Below are positions 1 to 7,181 of a stretch of 12,697 bases of DNA, piece after piece. The stretch covers positions 1-12,697 of the forward strand of contig JBCDFO010000098.1 of assembly GCA_039177895.1 (NCBI GenBank), written 5' to 3'. Each line of letters opens with the position of its first letter. Position 1 is the first letter of the stretch. A program made the position numbers and the translations under genes. Below the pieces are notes generated by a model. The model had not been told where the DNA came from and did no database searches. It worked only from the letters and a program-made list of their open reading frames with translations. This DNA comes from JBCBEX01 sp039177895. Its GTDB lineage: Bacteria > Bacteroidota > Rhodothermia > Rhodothermales > Rubricoccaceae.

Positions 1-710
1 ATGGCGTCGGACTGGCCGTGCGCCCAGTCGTAGAGCGGGTAGATCGGCCAGGCGTCGCCGCGGCGGTAGTGCGCGGCGTGGCGGATGCGGTACATGACGG
101 GGTCCCGCAGCTTCATGTTGGGGTGCCCCATCACGGGCCAGGCGTCGCCCGGCTGCGGGTCCACCTTGGCGCGGAGGACGTGCGCGCCGTCCTCAAACTC
201 ACCCGCGCGCATGCGCTCGAAGAGGTCGAGGTTTTCCTGGACGCTGCGGGTACGGTACGGGCTCGGCGTGCCGGGCTCGGTGACGGTGCCGCGGTTCGCG
301 CGGATCGCGTCGAGGTCCTGGCTGTCCACGTACGCCTTGCCGTCGCGGATGAGCTGGCGCGCCCAGTCGTAGAGCTGCTCGAAGTAGTCCGAGGCGTGGT
401 AGAGGTGCTCGCCCCAGTCGAAGCCGAGCCAGCGCACGTCGCGCTTGATGGCGCGGACGTACTCGATGTCCTCGGTCTCGGGGTTGGTGTCGTCGAAGCG
501 CAGGTGGCAGCGCGTCACGGCGCAGGCGGCGTAGTCGCGCGCCAGCCCGAAGTTGAGGCACATCGACTTGACGTGACCGAGGTGGAGGTAGCCGTTGGGC
601 TCCGGCGGGAAGCGGACGACGACCTCGGTCTTCCCAGCGGCAAGGTCGTCTTCGATCTGGTCGTGGATGAAGCTGGAGCGCGCGGGGGCGTCAGGCAGGG
701 CGGTGGGCAT
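1..710 (-). CDS. glnS: Glutaminyl-tRNA synthetase, N-terminal part (runs off left edge)
   Basis: Attaches glutamine to tRNA-Gln in the cytoplasm (class I aminoacyl-tRNA synthetase). Reading leftwards from the ATG at 708-710, about 236 residues are visible with no stop before the edge, so the C-terminal catalytic remainder and the anticodon-binding domain lie outside. The sequence shows FPPEPNGYLHLGH (HIGH-type ATP-binding motif HLGH, about residues 43-46), then RFDDTNPETEDIEYV, SPYR, LRAK, HPNMKLRDPVMYRI and YDWAHGQSD, all hallmark stretches of GlnRS rather than GluRS. The FPPEPNGYLH form and the RFDDTNP block separate GlnRS from the related GltX. The start is the only ATG just before the conserved region; about 30 residues precede the Rossmann core, as is usual. 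It is transcribed away from the accessory gene that starts at 991. Confidence 0.96.
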   Translation of the reverse strand, partial: MPTALPDAPARSSFIHDQIEDDLAAGKTEVVVRFPPEPNGYLHLGHVKSMCLNFGLARDYAACAVTRCHLRFDDTNPETEDIEYVRAIKRDVRWLGFDWGEHLYHASDYFEQLYDWARQLIRDGKAYVDSQDLDAIRANRGTVTEPGTPSPYRTRSVQENLDLFERMRAGEFEDGAHVLRAKVDPQPGDAWPVMGHPNMKLRDPVMYRIRHAAHYRRGDAWPIYPLYDWAHGQSDA

Positions 711-829
711 GGAATGCGGTCAGGCGGACGCTGTCGAGTGGGACGGGCAGGCTGAGCCGACATTAACGCAGGGCCCAGCGAAAGATTCCGGGTCATGCGC
801 ATGATGCATTTCCGCTGACTGTTGCACCT

Positions 830-853
830 CGTGGCGCTAGAACTCTAGCCACG
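830..853. other. Small bulged hairpin
   Basis: CGTGG and CTAG on the left pair with CTAG and CCACG on the right across an AACT loop, with a 2-nt bulge (CG) on the left arm. It lies at the GC transition upstream of the TIR-CHAT gene. It has no T-tract, so it is not an obvious terminator. It could be a boundary feature, an operator, or chance. Confidence 0.25.
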
Positions 854-864
854 AACAGGCTCAC

Positions 865-872
865 TACCTTTG
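865..872 (+). promoter_or_regulatory. Possible Bacteroidota-type -7 element
   Basis: TACCTTTG is an exact match to the Bacteroidota -7 consensus TAnnTTTG, 118 bp upstream of the TIR-CHAT start. No TTG is seen at the expected -33 distance, and the region is AT-rich enough for chance matches. Only a candidate promoter. Confidence 0.3.
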
Positions 873-990
873 GAGTAGTCTTCTGAAGTTGTGCTATATT
901 GTACTGGCTAATGCCAAAGCAACAAATTTACAGCCAGAAAAATCACAAAGTCTATCAGCGAGAACATTATAGTAAAGCTAGAGGTAAGCT

Positions 991-3543
991 ATGGATCATT
1001 CTTCTACCGACAAAATGGATAATGTCGATACTTGTAGGGTGTTTTTATGTTATAGGCAGATAGATGGATCACGAGCCGCGCAGTGGATATATGAAAGGCT
1101 ACAGGAAAAAATTATACAGATAGGAGAATCAGATATTCTGTCAAAGATTGAGATATACCGTGATGTTTCTGCTCCTGCAATTTCCAACTGGCGAGACATT
1201 CACAAGCCGTCGCTAGAGACTTCATATTCAATAATAGTTATTTGCACCCCAGGATTGTATGCAGATAAAGGAAAAGAAGATTGGGTACATAGAGAGATCA
1301 ATTGGTGGTTAAAAAATAGAAAAAGCTCTCCTATTATTATCGATGTGACAGGAGAAGGAGAGAGATGGATACCTCAAAAAATTATAAATAGATGGCCTAA
1401 CATACAGCGAATCCAACTAGATATTGAGGAGATATCTAAAAATAAAAAATCAGAAATAGAAACAATTTATCAAAATATTGAAGATCGAATAATTGGTGGT
1501 ATAAGGTATAGTAGAAACGAATCTATATTTGAAGATTATGAAAGAAAAAAGTCATTAGTATTTAAACTAAAATTATTATTATCAATATCTCTATTTATTC
1601 TGGTATTGTCGATTGTACTTGCATTCTTTGCTTCGAAAAATGCGAAGGAGGCTCGTTATAATCTAGCCTCTAGCTACATACTGCAAGCTGAAAAAGCTAT
1701 CGGTAAAGGAGGGGAATTAGAAGCACTTGCCTTTGCGGCAAGAGCCGTCAATATAGACGGGTCACAGGATGTTGTAGACCGATTTAGTGCCGTAAATTAC
1801 TGGGCTACAGGGCGTCCCCATGAGGCACGTCCGTTCATGAAGAAAGCTCTAGATCAAGACTACGACCAAGCATTTGTATCTCTAGTATCACCGCATCGAC
1901 TTGACCGAATCGCTACTGCATCTCGCGCGCGCGCCACGTTCGAGAATTGGCTGCTACTAACCATAGATACCCGCGAGGACGCCTACAATGAAGTTCTTAG
2001 CTATAAGAACTTTTTCTCTCAGGGAGAGCGTCTACTTCGAGAGTCTTTTAGGTACTATGCTGATGATAATTACAGTACGATAAACGAACTAGTTCGCCTT
2101 GAGGCTGAATTGGTTCGCCTGCATATGCGTCATAAATATGTAAGTGAATCAGATAATCAGCTATATAGTATGAGCGCGCAGAATATTAGCTCGATTCACA
2201 ATAGATTGGTAGATAAGCATGGCATCAACTTGTTGGATCTATCGGAATCCAAAAAAAATATAACACTAGATCAGGTAACTCGCCTCATGAGACCGAACGA
2301 GGTCATAGTCGACTTTGTTAGATACCATGGGAGGTACGCAGCATGGGTAGTTGACTCTAGGACTGACCCGGTTCGGATTGAACTGGGTCAGGCATCTGAG
2401 ATCGACAAGGTAGTCAGTTGCCTCGAAGATGCAGTACAGAGTGATGCTACTCGTCCAGTTACTAGCTCAGTTGATTCAGCACAGAGTCCCGCCCACAGCT
2501 CGGTCGCTCCGTCCGCAGTCACACGATCCGTTGTGATGAGTCTAGCCGATCCTTGTAGGAATGTAGATGAAGCTGGGAAGTGGTTCAGAGATGTGGTTTG
2601 GTCGAATATCGAGACATGGATCCACGAAGGTGCAGAGTCTATATATATTATTCCAGATGGTCTTTTTTCTACGATTCCATTTGCCGTAGTACCCTATGGT
2701 AATTCAGGTGATTATTTGATAGATAAATATAATATATCATACTTAAGTTCCGCTTTAGATATTATGAATAGAAGAAATTATGTTATAGAGCCCAGGAATA
2801 TACTGGCGATAGGGGGAATTGATTACAACTCCATGGAGGGTAGTGATCAGTCTGGATCGACATCTATTAGAGAGGCTGTGGGTTATGATATTTTCAATAT
2901 GCTCCCGGGCACTCTGGAGGAGGTGAGATTGATCAGTCGTCTAGCAGGGGCTGTCCCTGGTTGGCAATCTGATACTTTGACAGCTCAAGCGGCCACCGAA
3001 GACGCATTCAGACAGAAGGCTCCAAATTATGGTATCATCCATCTGTCTACACATGCTTCAGCTTCCCAGTATCTCAGCCTTCTGAAAGGAATCGGTCCTG
3101 AGAGTGGTATGGATACATACTTGCATTCTCTTGATCCATCCCTGAACGCGATTGCATCCTTGTCGGGTGCTAACACATTTGCGGAAAATGGACTCAACGA
3201 CGGAATACTCTCTGCATTGGAGGTTTATTCTTTAGACCTTACAAATGTAGATCTTGTTGTGATTCCTGGGTGCAATACAGCTGGTTCCCCGCAGGGGTCG
3301 GTAGGACTGATGGGGCTTTTGTCTAGCTTTATTAACGCTGGAGCGGCTAGCGTTGTGGGAAGTTTATACATTATAATGGATGATACAGCTCCGCCTATGA
3401 TTCAAGAAATGTATAAGCAGCTTCTTGTCGAGGAGAAGCACCCTGCTTTGGCACTCCGACAAGCTGCTCTCCACATGAGAGACAGCGGATATGGTTCCTC
3501 TCATTGGGCATCGTTTGTGCACTACGGTCTCATCATAGAATAA
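991..3543 (+). CDS. TIR-transmembrane-CHAT protease protein (candidate immune effector)
   Basis: 850 residues. Residues about 14-145 form a TIR-like domain: VFLCYRQIDG (18-26, box 1), YRDV (56-59), a KPSLETSYSIIVICTPGLY strand region (72-90), and DWVHREINWWL, where E102 sits at the usual catalytic Glu of TIR NADases. One strongly hydrophobic helix follows at about 189-214, just after a Lys/Arg-rich stretch, so the TIR domain is probably cytoplasmic. Residues 218-255 (LASSYILQAEKAIGKGGELEALAFAARAV) form an alpha-hairpin, and the helical middle runs to about 425. The CHAT domain (about 430-850) has IIPDGLFSTIPF, HLSTHA (H688, presumed catalytic), VVIPGCNTA (C761, presumed nucleophile), GLLSSFINAGAASVVGSLY and the ending HWASFVHYG. 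A Ser/Thr/Ala-rich linker near 484-525 interrupts the early CHAT region. The start ATG follows GAGGTAAG at good spacing. Codon use (many ATA, AGA, AAA, TTA) and low GC differ sharply from all neighbours, which indicates horizontal acquisition. TIR and CHAT are both known parts of bacterial conflict systems; the substrate and trigger of this protein cannot be read from the sequence. Confidence 0.88.
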   Translation: MDHSSTDKMDNVDTCRVFLCYRQIDGSRAAQWIYERLQEKIIQIGESDILSKIEIYRDVSAPAISNWRDIHKPSLETSYSIIVICTPGLYADKGKEDWVHREINWWLKNRKSSPIIIDVTGEGERWIPQKIINRWPNIQRIQLDIEEISKNKKSEIETIYQNIEDRIIGGIRYSRNESIFEDYERKKSLVFKLKLLLSISLFILVLSIVLAFFASKNAKEARYNLASSYILQAEKAIGKGGELEALAFAARAVNIDGSQDVVDRFSAVNYWATGRPHEARPFMKKALDQDYDQAFVSLVSPHRLDRIATASRARATFENWLLLTIDTREDAYNEVLSYKNFFSQGERLLRESFRYYADDNYSTINELVRLEAELVRLHMRHKYVSESDNQLYSMSAQNISSIHNRLVDKHGINLLDLSESKKNITLDQVTRLMRPNEVIVDFVRYHGRYAAWVVDSRTDPVRIELGQASEIDKVVSCLEDAVQSDATRPVTSSVDSAQSPAHSSVAPSAVTRSVVMSLADPCRNVDEAGKWFRDVVWSNIETWIHEGAESIYIIPDGLFSTIPFAVVPYGNSGDYLIDKYNISYLSSALDIMNRRNYVIEPRNILAIGGIDYNSMEGSDQSGSTSIREAVGYDIFNMLPGTLEEVRLISRLAGAVPGWQSDTLTAQAATEDAFRQKAPNYGIIHLSTHASASQYLSLLKGIGPESGMDTYLHSLDPSLNAIASLSGANTFAENGLNDGILSALEVYSLDLTNVDLVVIPGCNTAGSPQGSVGLMGLLSSFINAGAASVVGSLYIIMDDTAPPMIQEMYKQLLVEEKHPALALRQAALHMRDSGYGSSHWASFVHYGLIIE

Positions 3544-3544
3544 G

Positions 3545-4073
3545 ATGCGACGGAGACGCCACTGGACCGCCCCGCTGATTTTTACGTCGGCCCGTATCAC
3601 GTCTACGAGCGCCCCCACGTCCGCACGTTTCTGAAGGAGAGCGCGTCGCTCTTCGACCTCGCCGTTTAGACGTCCGCAGCGCGTCGCTCTTCGACCTCGC
3701 CGTTTAGACGTCCGCAACGTCGGGCTTCGCCCATCCCGTCCTGTACCGAATGAAGCCCCATGGCATGCACTTCGAGTTTGTGTGGACGCGCGAGCGCTGC
3801 ACGCGTCGGTTCGATCCTGAAACCGGGAGCGTGGTGTGGCTCAAGGACCTGAAGAAGGTTAAGAAGCGCGGCTACCGGCTCGAACGCATCCTGGTGGCGG
3901 ACGACACCCCAGCCAAGCTCGCGCGCCACTACGGCAACCTGATCCGCATTGCCCCCTACTTCGGCGCGCAGGACGACGATGAGCTACCGGCATTGCTGAC
4001 CTACCTCCGCACGATCCGCAACGCCCCGAACTACCGCCGGATCGAGAAACGAGGCTGGCGTTCGCTGGTGTGA
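3545..4073 (+). pseudogene. Broken NIF-family HAD phosphatase (headless, nonsense, duplication)
   Basis: Host-like, GC-rich remains of a bacterial HAD phosphatase related to NLI-interacting-factor/CTD phosphatases. The first part (reading from 3544) gives ATETPLDRPADFYVGPYHVYERPHV, then FLKESASLFDLAV, then a TAG where family members have Trp (AVWTS). The rest continues in another frame through FVWTRERCT, DPETG, VWLKDLKKVKKRGY, LVADDTPAKLARHYGNL, DDELPALLTYL and the typical ending IEKRGWR; stop TGA at 4071-4073. Three lesions are visible. The N-terminus with the nucleophile motif DLDET is absent, because homology starts one base after the TIR-CHAT stop codon. A TGG-to-TAG nonsense change is present. 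A 38-bp tandem duplication shifts the frame. An ATG at 3750 could start a 107-residue C-terminal fragment, but it would lack the catalytic aspartates. The family identification rests on remembered family patterns. Confidence 0.82.
3640..3716 (+). repeat. 38-bp tandem duplication inside the phosphatase pseudogene
   Basis: Bases 3640-3677 are repeated exactly at 3678-3715, with one further matching base on the right. Each unit runs from AGCGCGTCGCTC to TTTAGACGTCCGC. Both copies carry the same TAG codon, so the nonsense change came before the duplication. Because 38 is not a multiple of three, the upstream and downstream parts of the old reading frame are out of phase. Confidence 0.95.
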
Positions 4074-4080
4074 TCTCACC
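4067..4080. promoter_or_regulatory. Near-palindrome before the toxin-antitoxin pair (possible operator)
   Basis: GGTGTGATCTCACC is a palindrome with one mismatched pair. Its left half, GGTGTGA, recurs at 4090-4096, 23 bp downstream. Toxin-antitoxin operons are usually repressed by their own antitoxin at such dyads just upstream, so this is a candidate operator. It overlaps the end of the pseudogene, and the match could be accidental. Confidence 0.3.
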
Positions 4081-4148
4081 TAGAGGGATGGTGTGACGTG
4101 AACCCTCGGCTCCAAGCTGGGTACCACTTCTCCAACCCAAAGAAAGCG

Positions 4149-4358
4149 ATGGTACAACTTTCCCTCTCCGAGCCCGACCTCCGCGCGCTGCTCAAGCAGG
4201 CGCTCGTGGAGGCGCTAGACGAACGCCGCGACCTCCTACACGACGTGCTGACGGAGGTGCTCGAAGACATCGGGCTCACCGAGGCGATCCGCGAGGGGCG
4301 CGACACCGAGCGCGTCAGCCGCGACGCTGTCTTCGCTGCGTTGGATGAGACGCCGTGA
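4149..4358 (+). CDS. Antitoxin of a type II toxin-antitoxin pair (probable)
   Basis: Small acidic helical protein, 69 residues from the ATG at 4149 (VQLSLSEPDLRALLKQALVEAL, then TEAIREGRDTERVSRDAVFAALDE). It begins with a short beta-like strand and continues in amphipathic helices, ending in the GRDTERVSRDAVFAAL pattern common in antitoxins paired with RelE-like toxins; I cannot name its exact family. Its stop overlaps the toxin start by 4 bp (GTGA), which is typical translational coupling. A GTG at 4098, preceded by AGAGGG, would add 17 residues (NPRLQAGYHF...). I prefer 4149 because the extension does not resemble an antitoxin N-terminus, but the ribosome-binding evidence favours 4098, so the start is unsettled. 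Role: neutralise the toxin and probably repress the operon. Confidence 0.7.
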   Translation: MVQLSLSEPDLRALLKQALVEALDERRDLLHDVLTEVLEDIGLTEAIREGRDTERVSRDAVFAALDETP

Positions 4359-4621
4359 CCGTCGCCTTCCGCAAGAGCTTTCTGCGCGACCTCAAGAAGC
4401 TCCGAGATGCACGCGTTCGTAGTCAGGTACGCGCCGTGATCGAAGCCGTCGAGAGTGCGGATACGCTCACGGACGTGCCGAGCGCGCGCAAGATGAGCGG
4501 GGCCGACGGGTACTACCGCGTCCGCATCGGCGACTACCGGATCGGGCTGGCGGTCGAGGGCGACGCGGTCGAGTTCGTGCGGGTGCTCCACCGGAAGGAC
4601 ATCTATCGCTACTTCCCGTGA
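4355..4621 (+). CDS. RelE/ParE-superfamily toxin
   Basis: 88 residues, GTG start overlapping the antitoxin stop. It shows the compact RelE fold pattern: FRKSFLRDLKKL (N-terminal helix, residues 5-16), a second helix to about 33, SARKMSGADGYYRVRIGDYRIGL (about 43-65, the central strands with YRVRIGDYRIG), then EFVRVLHRKDIYRYFP at the C-terminus. The RVRIGDYRIG and HRKDIYRYFP blocks are characteristic of RelE-type ribosome-dependent mRNA interferases. Basic residues K46, R55, R57, R62 and R80 are candidates for RNA contact. Length is normal for the family and no lesion is seen. It is the second gene of a two-gene operon, right of the phosphatase pseudogene and convergent with the helicase gene. 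ParE-like gyrase poisoning is an alternative, but the C-terminal block favours RelE. Confidence 0.88.
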   Translation: MTVAFRKSFLRDLKKLRDARVRSQVRAVIEAVESADTLTDVPSARKMSGADGYYRVRIGDYRIGLAVEGDAVEFVRVLHRKDIYRYFP

Positions 4622-4659
4622 GCGTCCCGGCAGGTTGTACTCCAGAGCCGTGCCCTTCG

Positions 4660-4673
4660 CGGCGAGAGCGCCG
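4660..4673. terminator. Short GC hairpin between convergent genes
   Basis: CGGCG-AGAG-CGCCG in the 60-bp gap between the RelE toxin gene (plus) and the helicase gene (minus). It has a tight loop but no T-tract on either side, so it is at best a weak bidirectional terminator. Confidence 0.25.
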
Positions 4674-4681
4674 AGACAGGC

Positions 4682-6238
4682 TTACCCGTGCCGCCGTCCG
4701 CGCCCGCGGCTGTTTTCCTTGCGGGCCTTGCGCTTCTCCTTCGGGTCGTCGTCCGTGAGGTCGTCGGCGACTTCGGGCTCGTAGGCGTCGGCCTCCTCGT
4801 CGGAGGCCAACAGCGTGGCGGGCTTGCCGTGGAGCGAGGCGCGGTAGAACTCGTCGAGGAGCAGCGCCAGGACTTCCGGCTCGCCCTCCTTCACGAGGGT
4901 CTCCACGAGCGGCACGAACCGGCCGATCCGCTCCTGCTCCAGGCGTGACTTCTCGCGGTAGGCGTCTTCGAGCTGCACCAGTGTCCGCTCGGCCACCTTC
5001 GCCGCCACGTCCTCGTCGGTCGGGATGGCGATCTCCTCCATGTCGAGCTCGTACTTCCGCTCGATGATCCGGAATTGGTTGATGTCCTCCTTCGTCGTCA
5101 GCGTGACGGCGACGCCGGAGCGGCCCGCGCGGGCGGTGCGCCCAGAGCGGTGGATGTAGTACTCGCGGTCCTGCGGGACGTCGTACTGGAAGACGTGGCT
5201 TAGGTCCGAGATGTCGATGCCGCGCGCGGCCACATCGGTGGCGATGAGGAAGCGGAGTTCGCCGTCGCGGAGGCGCTGCATCGTCTGCTCGCGCTGCTTC
5301 TGCGAGAAGTCCGACGAGATCGGCGCGGCGTCGTAGCCGAAGTTGGCGAGGAACTGCGCGAGGTAGTCCACGTCGCGGCGCGTGTTGGCGAAGATGATCG
5401 CGCTCTCCGGATTCTCCAGCTCGATGAGGCGCGCGAGGACGCGGTCCTTCTCCATCGGCGTCACCTGCACGTAGCGGTGCGTCATCGCGTCCACATGGAC
5501 GGTGCCGCCCGCGATGCCGATGAAGCTCGGCTCGCGGAGGAACTCGCGCGCGACGCGCTGGACGCTGTGCGGCATCGTCGCCGAGAACATGTGGCCCATG
5601 CGGTCGTCGGGGAGGAAGCGCTTGAGCTGCTTCATCGCCGGGTAGAAGCCCATCGAGAGCATCTCGTCGGCCTCGTCGAGGATGAGCACGCGCAGGTTAT
5701 CGAGGCGCAGCGTGCCCTTGTCGAGGTGGTCGAGGATGCGTCCTGGCGTACCGATGACGAGGTGCGCGCCCGCCTTGAACGCCTCGATCTGGGGGCCGTA
5801 CTTCGTACCGCCGTAGACCGCGACCGCGCGGAAGCGCTCGTCCTCGGGCTGGGCGTCGTTCATCTTGCGGAACTCGTCGAAGATCTGCCGCGCGAGTTCC
5901 CGCGTCGGGCAGAGCACGAGCGCCTGCGTATGCTTCTCCTCCGGCATCATCAGGTCGAGGAGCGGGAGCAGGAACGCGCCCGTCTTGCCGCTGCCGGTGC
6001 GGCTCTGCACCACGAGGTCGTAGCCTTCGAGGATGTAGGGAATCGTCTTCGCCTGGACGGGCATTAGGCTGGGCCAGCCGAGGCCCTCGATGCCGGTCTG
6101 GAGGAACGACGGCAGGCTGTCGATGGTCGCCTCGGGGAGTTCGGGGCTGGGCTCCTGGAAGGGCGAGCGGACGCCCTCTTCGCCTTTGGCTTCGGCTTGG
6201 GCCTTCGAGGTAAGGTCGATCGTGAACGGGATAGCCAT
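4682..6238 (-). CDS. DEAD-box ATP-dependent RNA helicase
   Basis: 518 residues from the ATG at 6236-6238 (MAIPFTIDLTSKAQ...). Unwinds RNA duplexes with ATP; such proteins act in ribosome assembly and RNA turnover, often in cold adaptation. Visible motifs in order: Q-motif glutamine Q62, Walker A SRTGSGKT (79-86), PTREL (111-115), GTPGR (163-167), DEAD (188-191), SAT (219-221), then the second RecA domain with IIFANTRR, ATDVAARGIDI (333-343) and HRSGRTARAGRSG (363-375). The C-terminal 100 residues are charged, with an acidic block (about 480-500) and a basic end rich in Lys/Arg/Gly (KRKARKENSRGRGRRHG) probably for RNA binding. No DbpA-type domain is obvious. The frame stays open 174 codons upstream of this ATG, but that stretch is Arg/Pro/Gly-rich with no family resemblance, so I place the start at 6238. 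Confidence 0.95.
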   Translation of the reverse strand: MAIPFTIDLTSKAQAEAKGEEGVRSPFQEPSPELPEATIDSLPSFLQTGIEGLGWPSLMPVQAKTIPYILEGYDLVVQSRTGSGKTGAFLLPLLDLMMPEEKHTQALVLCPTRELARQIFDEFRKMNDAQPEDERFRAVAVYGGTKYGPQIEAFKAGAHLVIGTPGRILDHLDKGTLRLDNLRVLILDEADEMLSMGFYPAMKQLKRFLPDDRMGHMFSATMPHSVQRVAREFLREPSFIGIAGGTVHVDAMTHRYVQVTPMEKDRVLARLIELENPESAIIFANTRRDVDYLAQFLANFGYDAAPISSDFSQKQREQTMQRLRDGELRFLIATDVAARGIDISDLSHVFQYDVPQDREYYIHRSGRTARAGRSGVAVTLTTKEDINQFRIIERKYELDMEEIAIPTDEDVAAKVAERTLVQLEDAYREKSRLEQERIGRFVPLVETLVKEGEPEVLALLLDEFYRASLHGKPATLLASDEEADAYEPEVADDLTDDDPKEKRKARKENSRGRGRRHG

Positions 6239-6590
6239 GACGTGCGGAGGTGAGGGGCCAGGTTGCTGGCGATGGGTACAGAAAGACTCGGTCGGGGTCA
6301 CGCAGGCTCGACCGAGCGCCCCGGCGGGCACCCCATTCACGCTACGCGACGACGCTACGAAGACCCGGCGCGGCCGAGACGCACACACCGGGACGGCCCG
6401 CATCTGGGGCCACATCAGCCGTTCCCAACGCACCACCGGCGGGTTCGTTCGATACCAACGCGGGCGCATGCGGAATCGGCGGATTGCGGGCGACTGAGCA
6501 TCCCGGTATGGCCCTTGCAGGTTTCCCCGGTATCTTGTCTGCCCGTTTCGGACGATTTCGAAACGCCCTCCTACACCGGCACCGCGACCC
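6239..6590. other. Intergenic region between helicase and Nudix genes
   Basis: 352 bp separate two divergent starts, and no convincing gene is seen on either strand; the reading frames here look like GC-rich accidental frames. It must hold both promoters, but I find no clear TAnnTTTG element facing either gene. One inverted repeat stands out at 6287-6316 on the helicase side. Confidence 0.6.
6287..6316 (-). other. Inverted repeat in the helicase leader
   Basis: CTCGGTCG (6287-6294) and CGACCGAG (6309-6316) are perfect 8-bp arms around a 14-nt loop, 49-78 bp upstream of the helicase ATG. In the helicase mRNA leader this would form a stable stem-loop. A role in control of helicase synthesis is possible but is only inferred from position. 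Confidence 0.4.
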
Positions 6591-7181
6591 ATGCAGGCTC
6601 CCCCCGCGCCCCCCGCGCAGATCCCGCCCGCCTCGAAATTCCGCAGCGCCACGCTCGCCAGCGAGGCCGTCGAGCGTGCGTTTGGGCACCGGCTCCGCGT
6701 GCGCGCCGCCGGGCTCCTCTTCGACAGCGCCGACGATCCGCAGCGGGTTCTCTTGCTCAAGCACGACGGGCTCTGGGACGACGGCCCCTTCTGGTCGCCG
6801 CCGGGCGGGGCCGTCGAGTACGGCGAGGCGCTCCACGCTGGCGTCCGCCGCGAGTTCGAGGAGGAGGCCGGGCTGACGGTCCAGGTGGGTGATCTCGCCT
6901 ACGTGCTCGACTTCGTGCGTCCGCCGCTCCACGCCGTGTCGTTCTACTTCCGCGTCGCCCCCGCCGACGGCGACTACGGCGCGCTCGAACGCCGCCTCCG
7001 CCCCGGCACCGATCCGGAGCTCGCAGGCGACGGCGTGCAGCTGCTTCAGGACGCCCAGTTCATTCCACTGGACGACCTCGACGGCCTGCGCATCTATCCT
7101 GAAGGTCTCGCGGAGCGGCTTCAGGCAGACGCGCGCGGTGGTTTCCCAGCCGGGACACAGTACCTAGGCACGCTGCGCTGA
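6591..7181 (+). CDS. Nudix hydrolase
   Basis: 196 residues. Hydrolyses a nucleoside diphosphate linked to some other group; the exact substrate cannot be told from the sequence. A perfect Nudix box lies at 73-95: G73, E79, then R87-E88-F89-E90-E91-E92-A93-G94-L95 (GX5EX7REUXEEXGU), where E88, E91 and E92 bind the metal. The fold begins near residue 36 (VRAAGLLFD, VLLLKHDG, WSPPGGAVEYGE). Residues 1-35 are Pro/Ala-rich and probably disordered. The C-terminal part (LQDAQFIPLDDLDGLRIYPEGLAERL) resembles the usual Nudix tail. The start is the only Met before the domain. It is divergent from the helicase gene and 102 bp before the membrane-protein gene, possibly cotranscribed with it. Confidence 0.93.
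   Translation: MQAPPAPPAQIPPASKFRSATLASEAVERAFGHRLRVRAAGLLFDSADDPQRVLLLKHDGLWDDGPFWSPPGGAVEYGEALHAGVRREFEEEAGLTVQVGDLAYVLDFVRPPLHAVSFYFRVAPADGDYGALERRLRPGTDPELAGDGVQLLQDAQFIPLDDLDGLRIYPEGLAERLQADARGGFPAGTQYLGTLR

Larger units (their letters stand above)
711..990. other. Intergenic region, GC-rich to AT-rich transition
   Basis: No gene is recognised in this 280-bp divergent spacer between glnS and the TIR-CHAT gene. To about position 830 the base composition resembles the host genes; from about 880 onward it becomes AT-rich like the TIR-CHAT gene. The left boundary of the foreign DNA therefore probably lies within roughly 780-880. I looked here for the missing 5' end of the phosphatase pseudogene at 3545-4073 (a DLDET-type coding stretch) and did not find it. 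Confidence 0.6.

Noticed and set aside
18..755. A 245-codon plus-strand frame opposite glnS
   Set aside because: Antisense shadow of clearly recognisable glutaminyl-tRNA synthetase; Val/Arg/Ala-rich with no motif.
923..930. CAAATTTA, a TAnnTTTG match on the minus strand that could serve glnS
   Set aside because: Lies more than 200 bp from glnS in AT-rich, probably foreign DNA, with poor spacing to any upstream TTG; chance is likely.
3750..4073. An intact 107-residue gene starting at ATG 3750
   Set aside because: It is in frame with, and homologous to, the C-terminal part of a HAD phosphatase and lacks the catalytic aspartate motif; better treated as part of the pseudogene.
6239..6760. N-terminal extension of the helicase frame (174 codons upstream of 6238)
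   Set aside because: Arg/Pro-rich with no family similarity and it crosses into the divergent Nudix gene; the frame is open only because the region is GC-rich.
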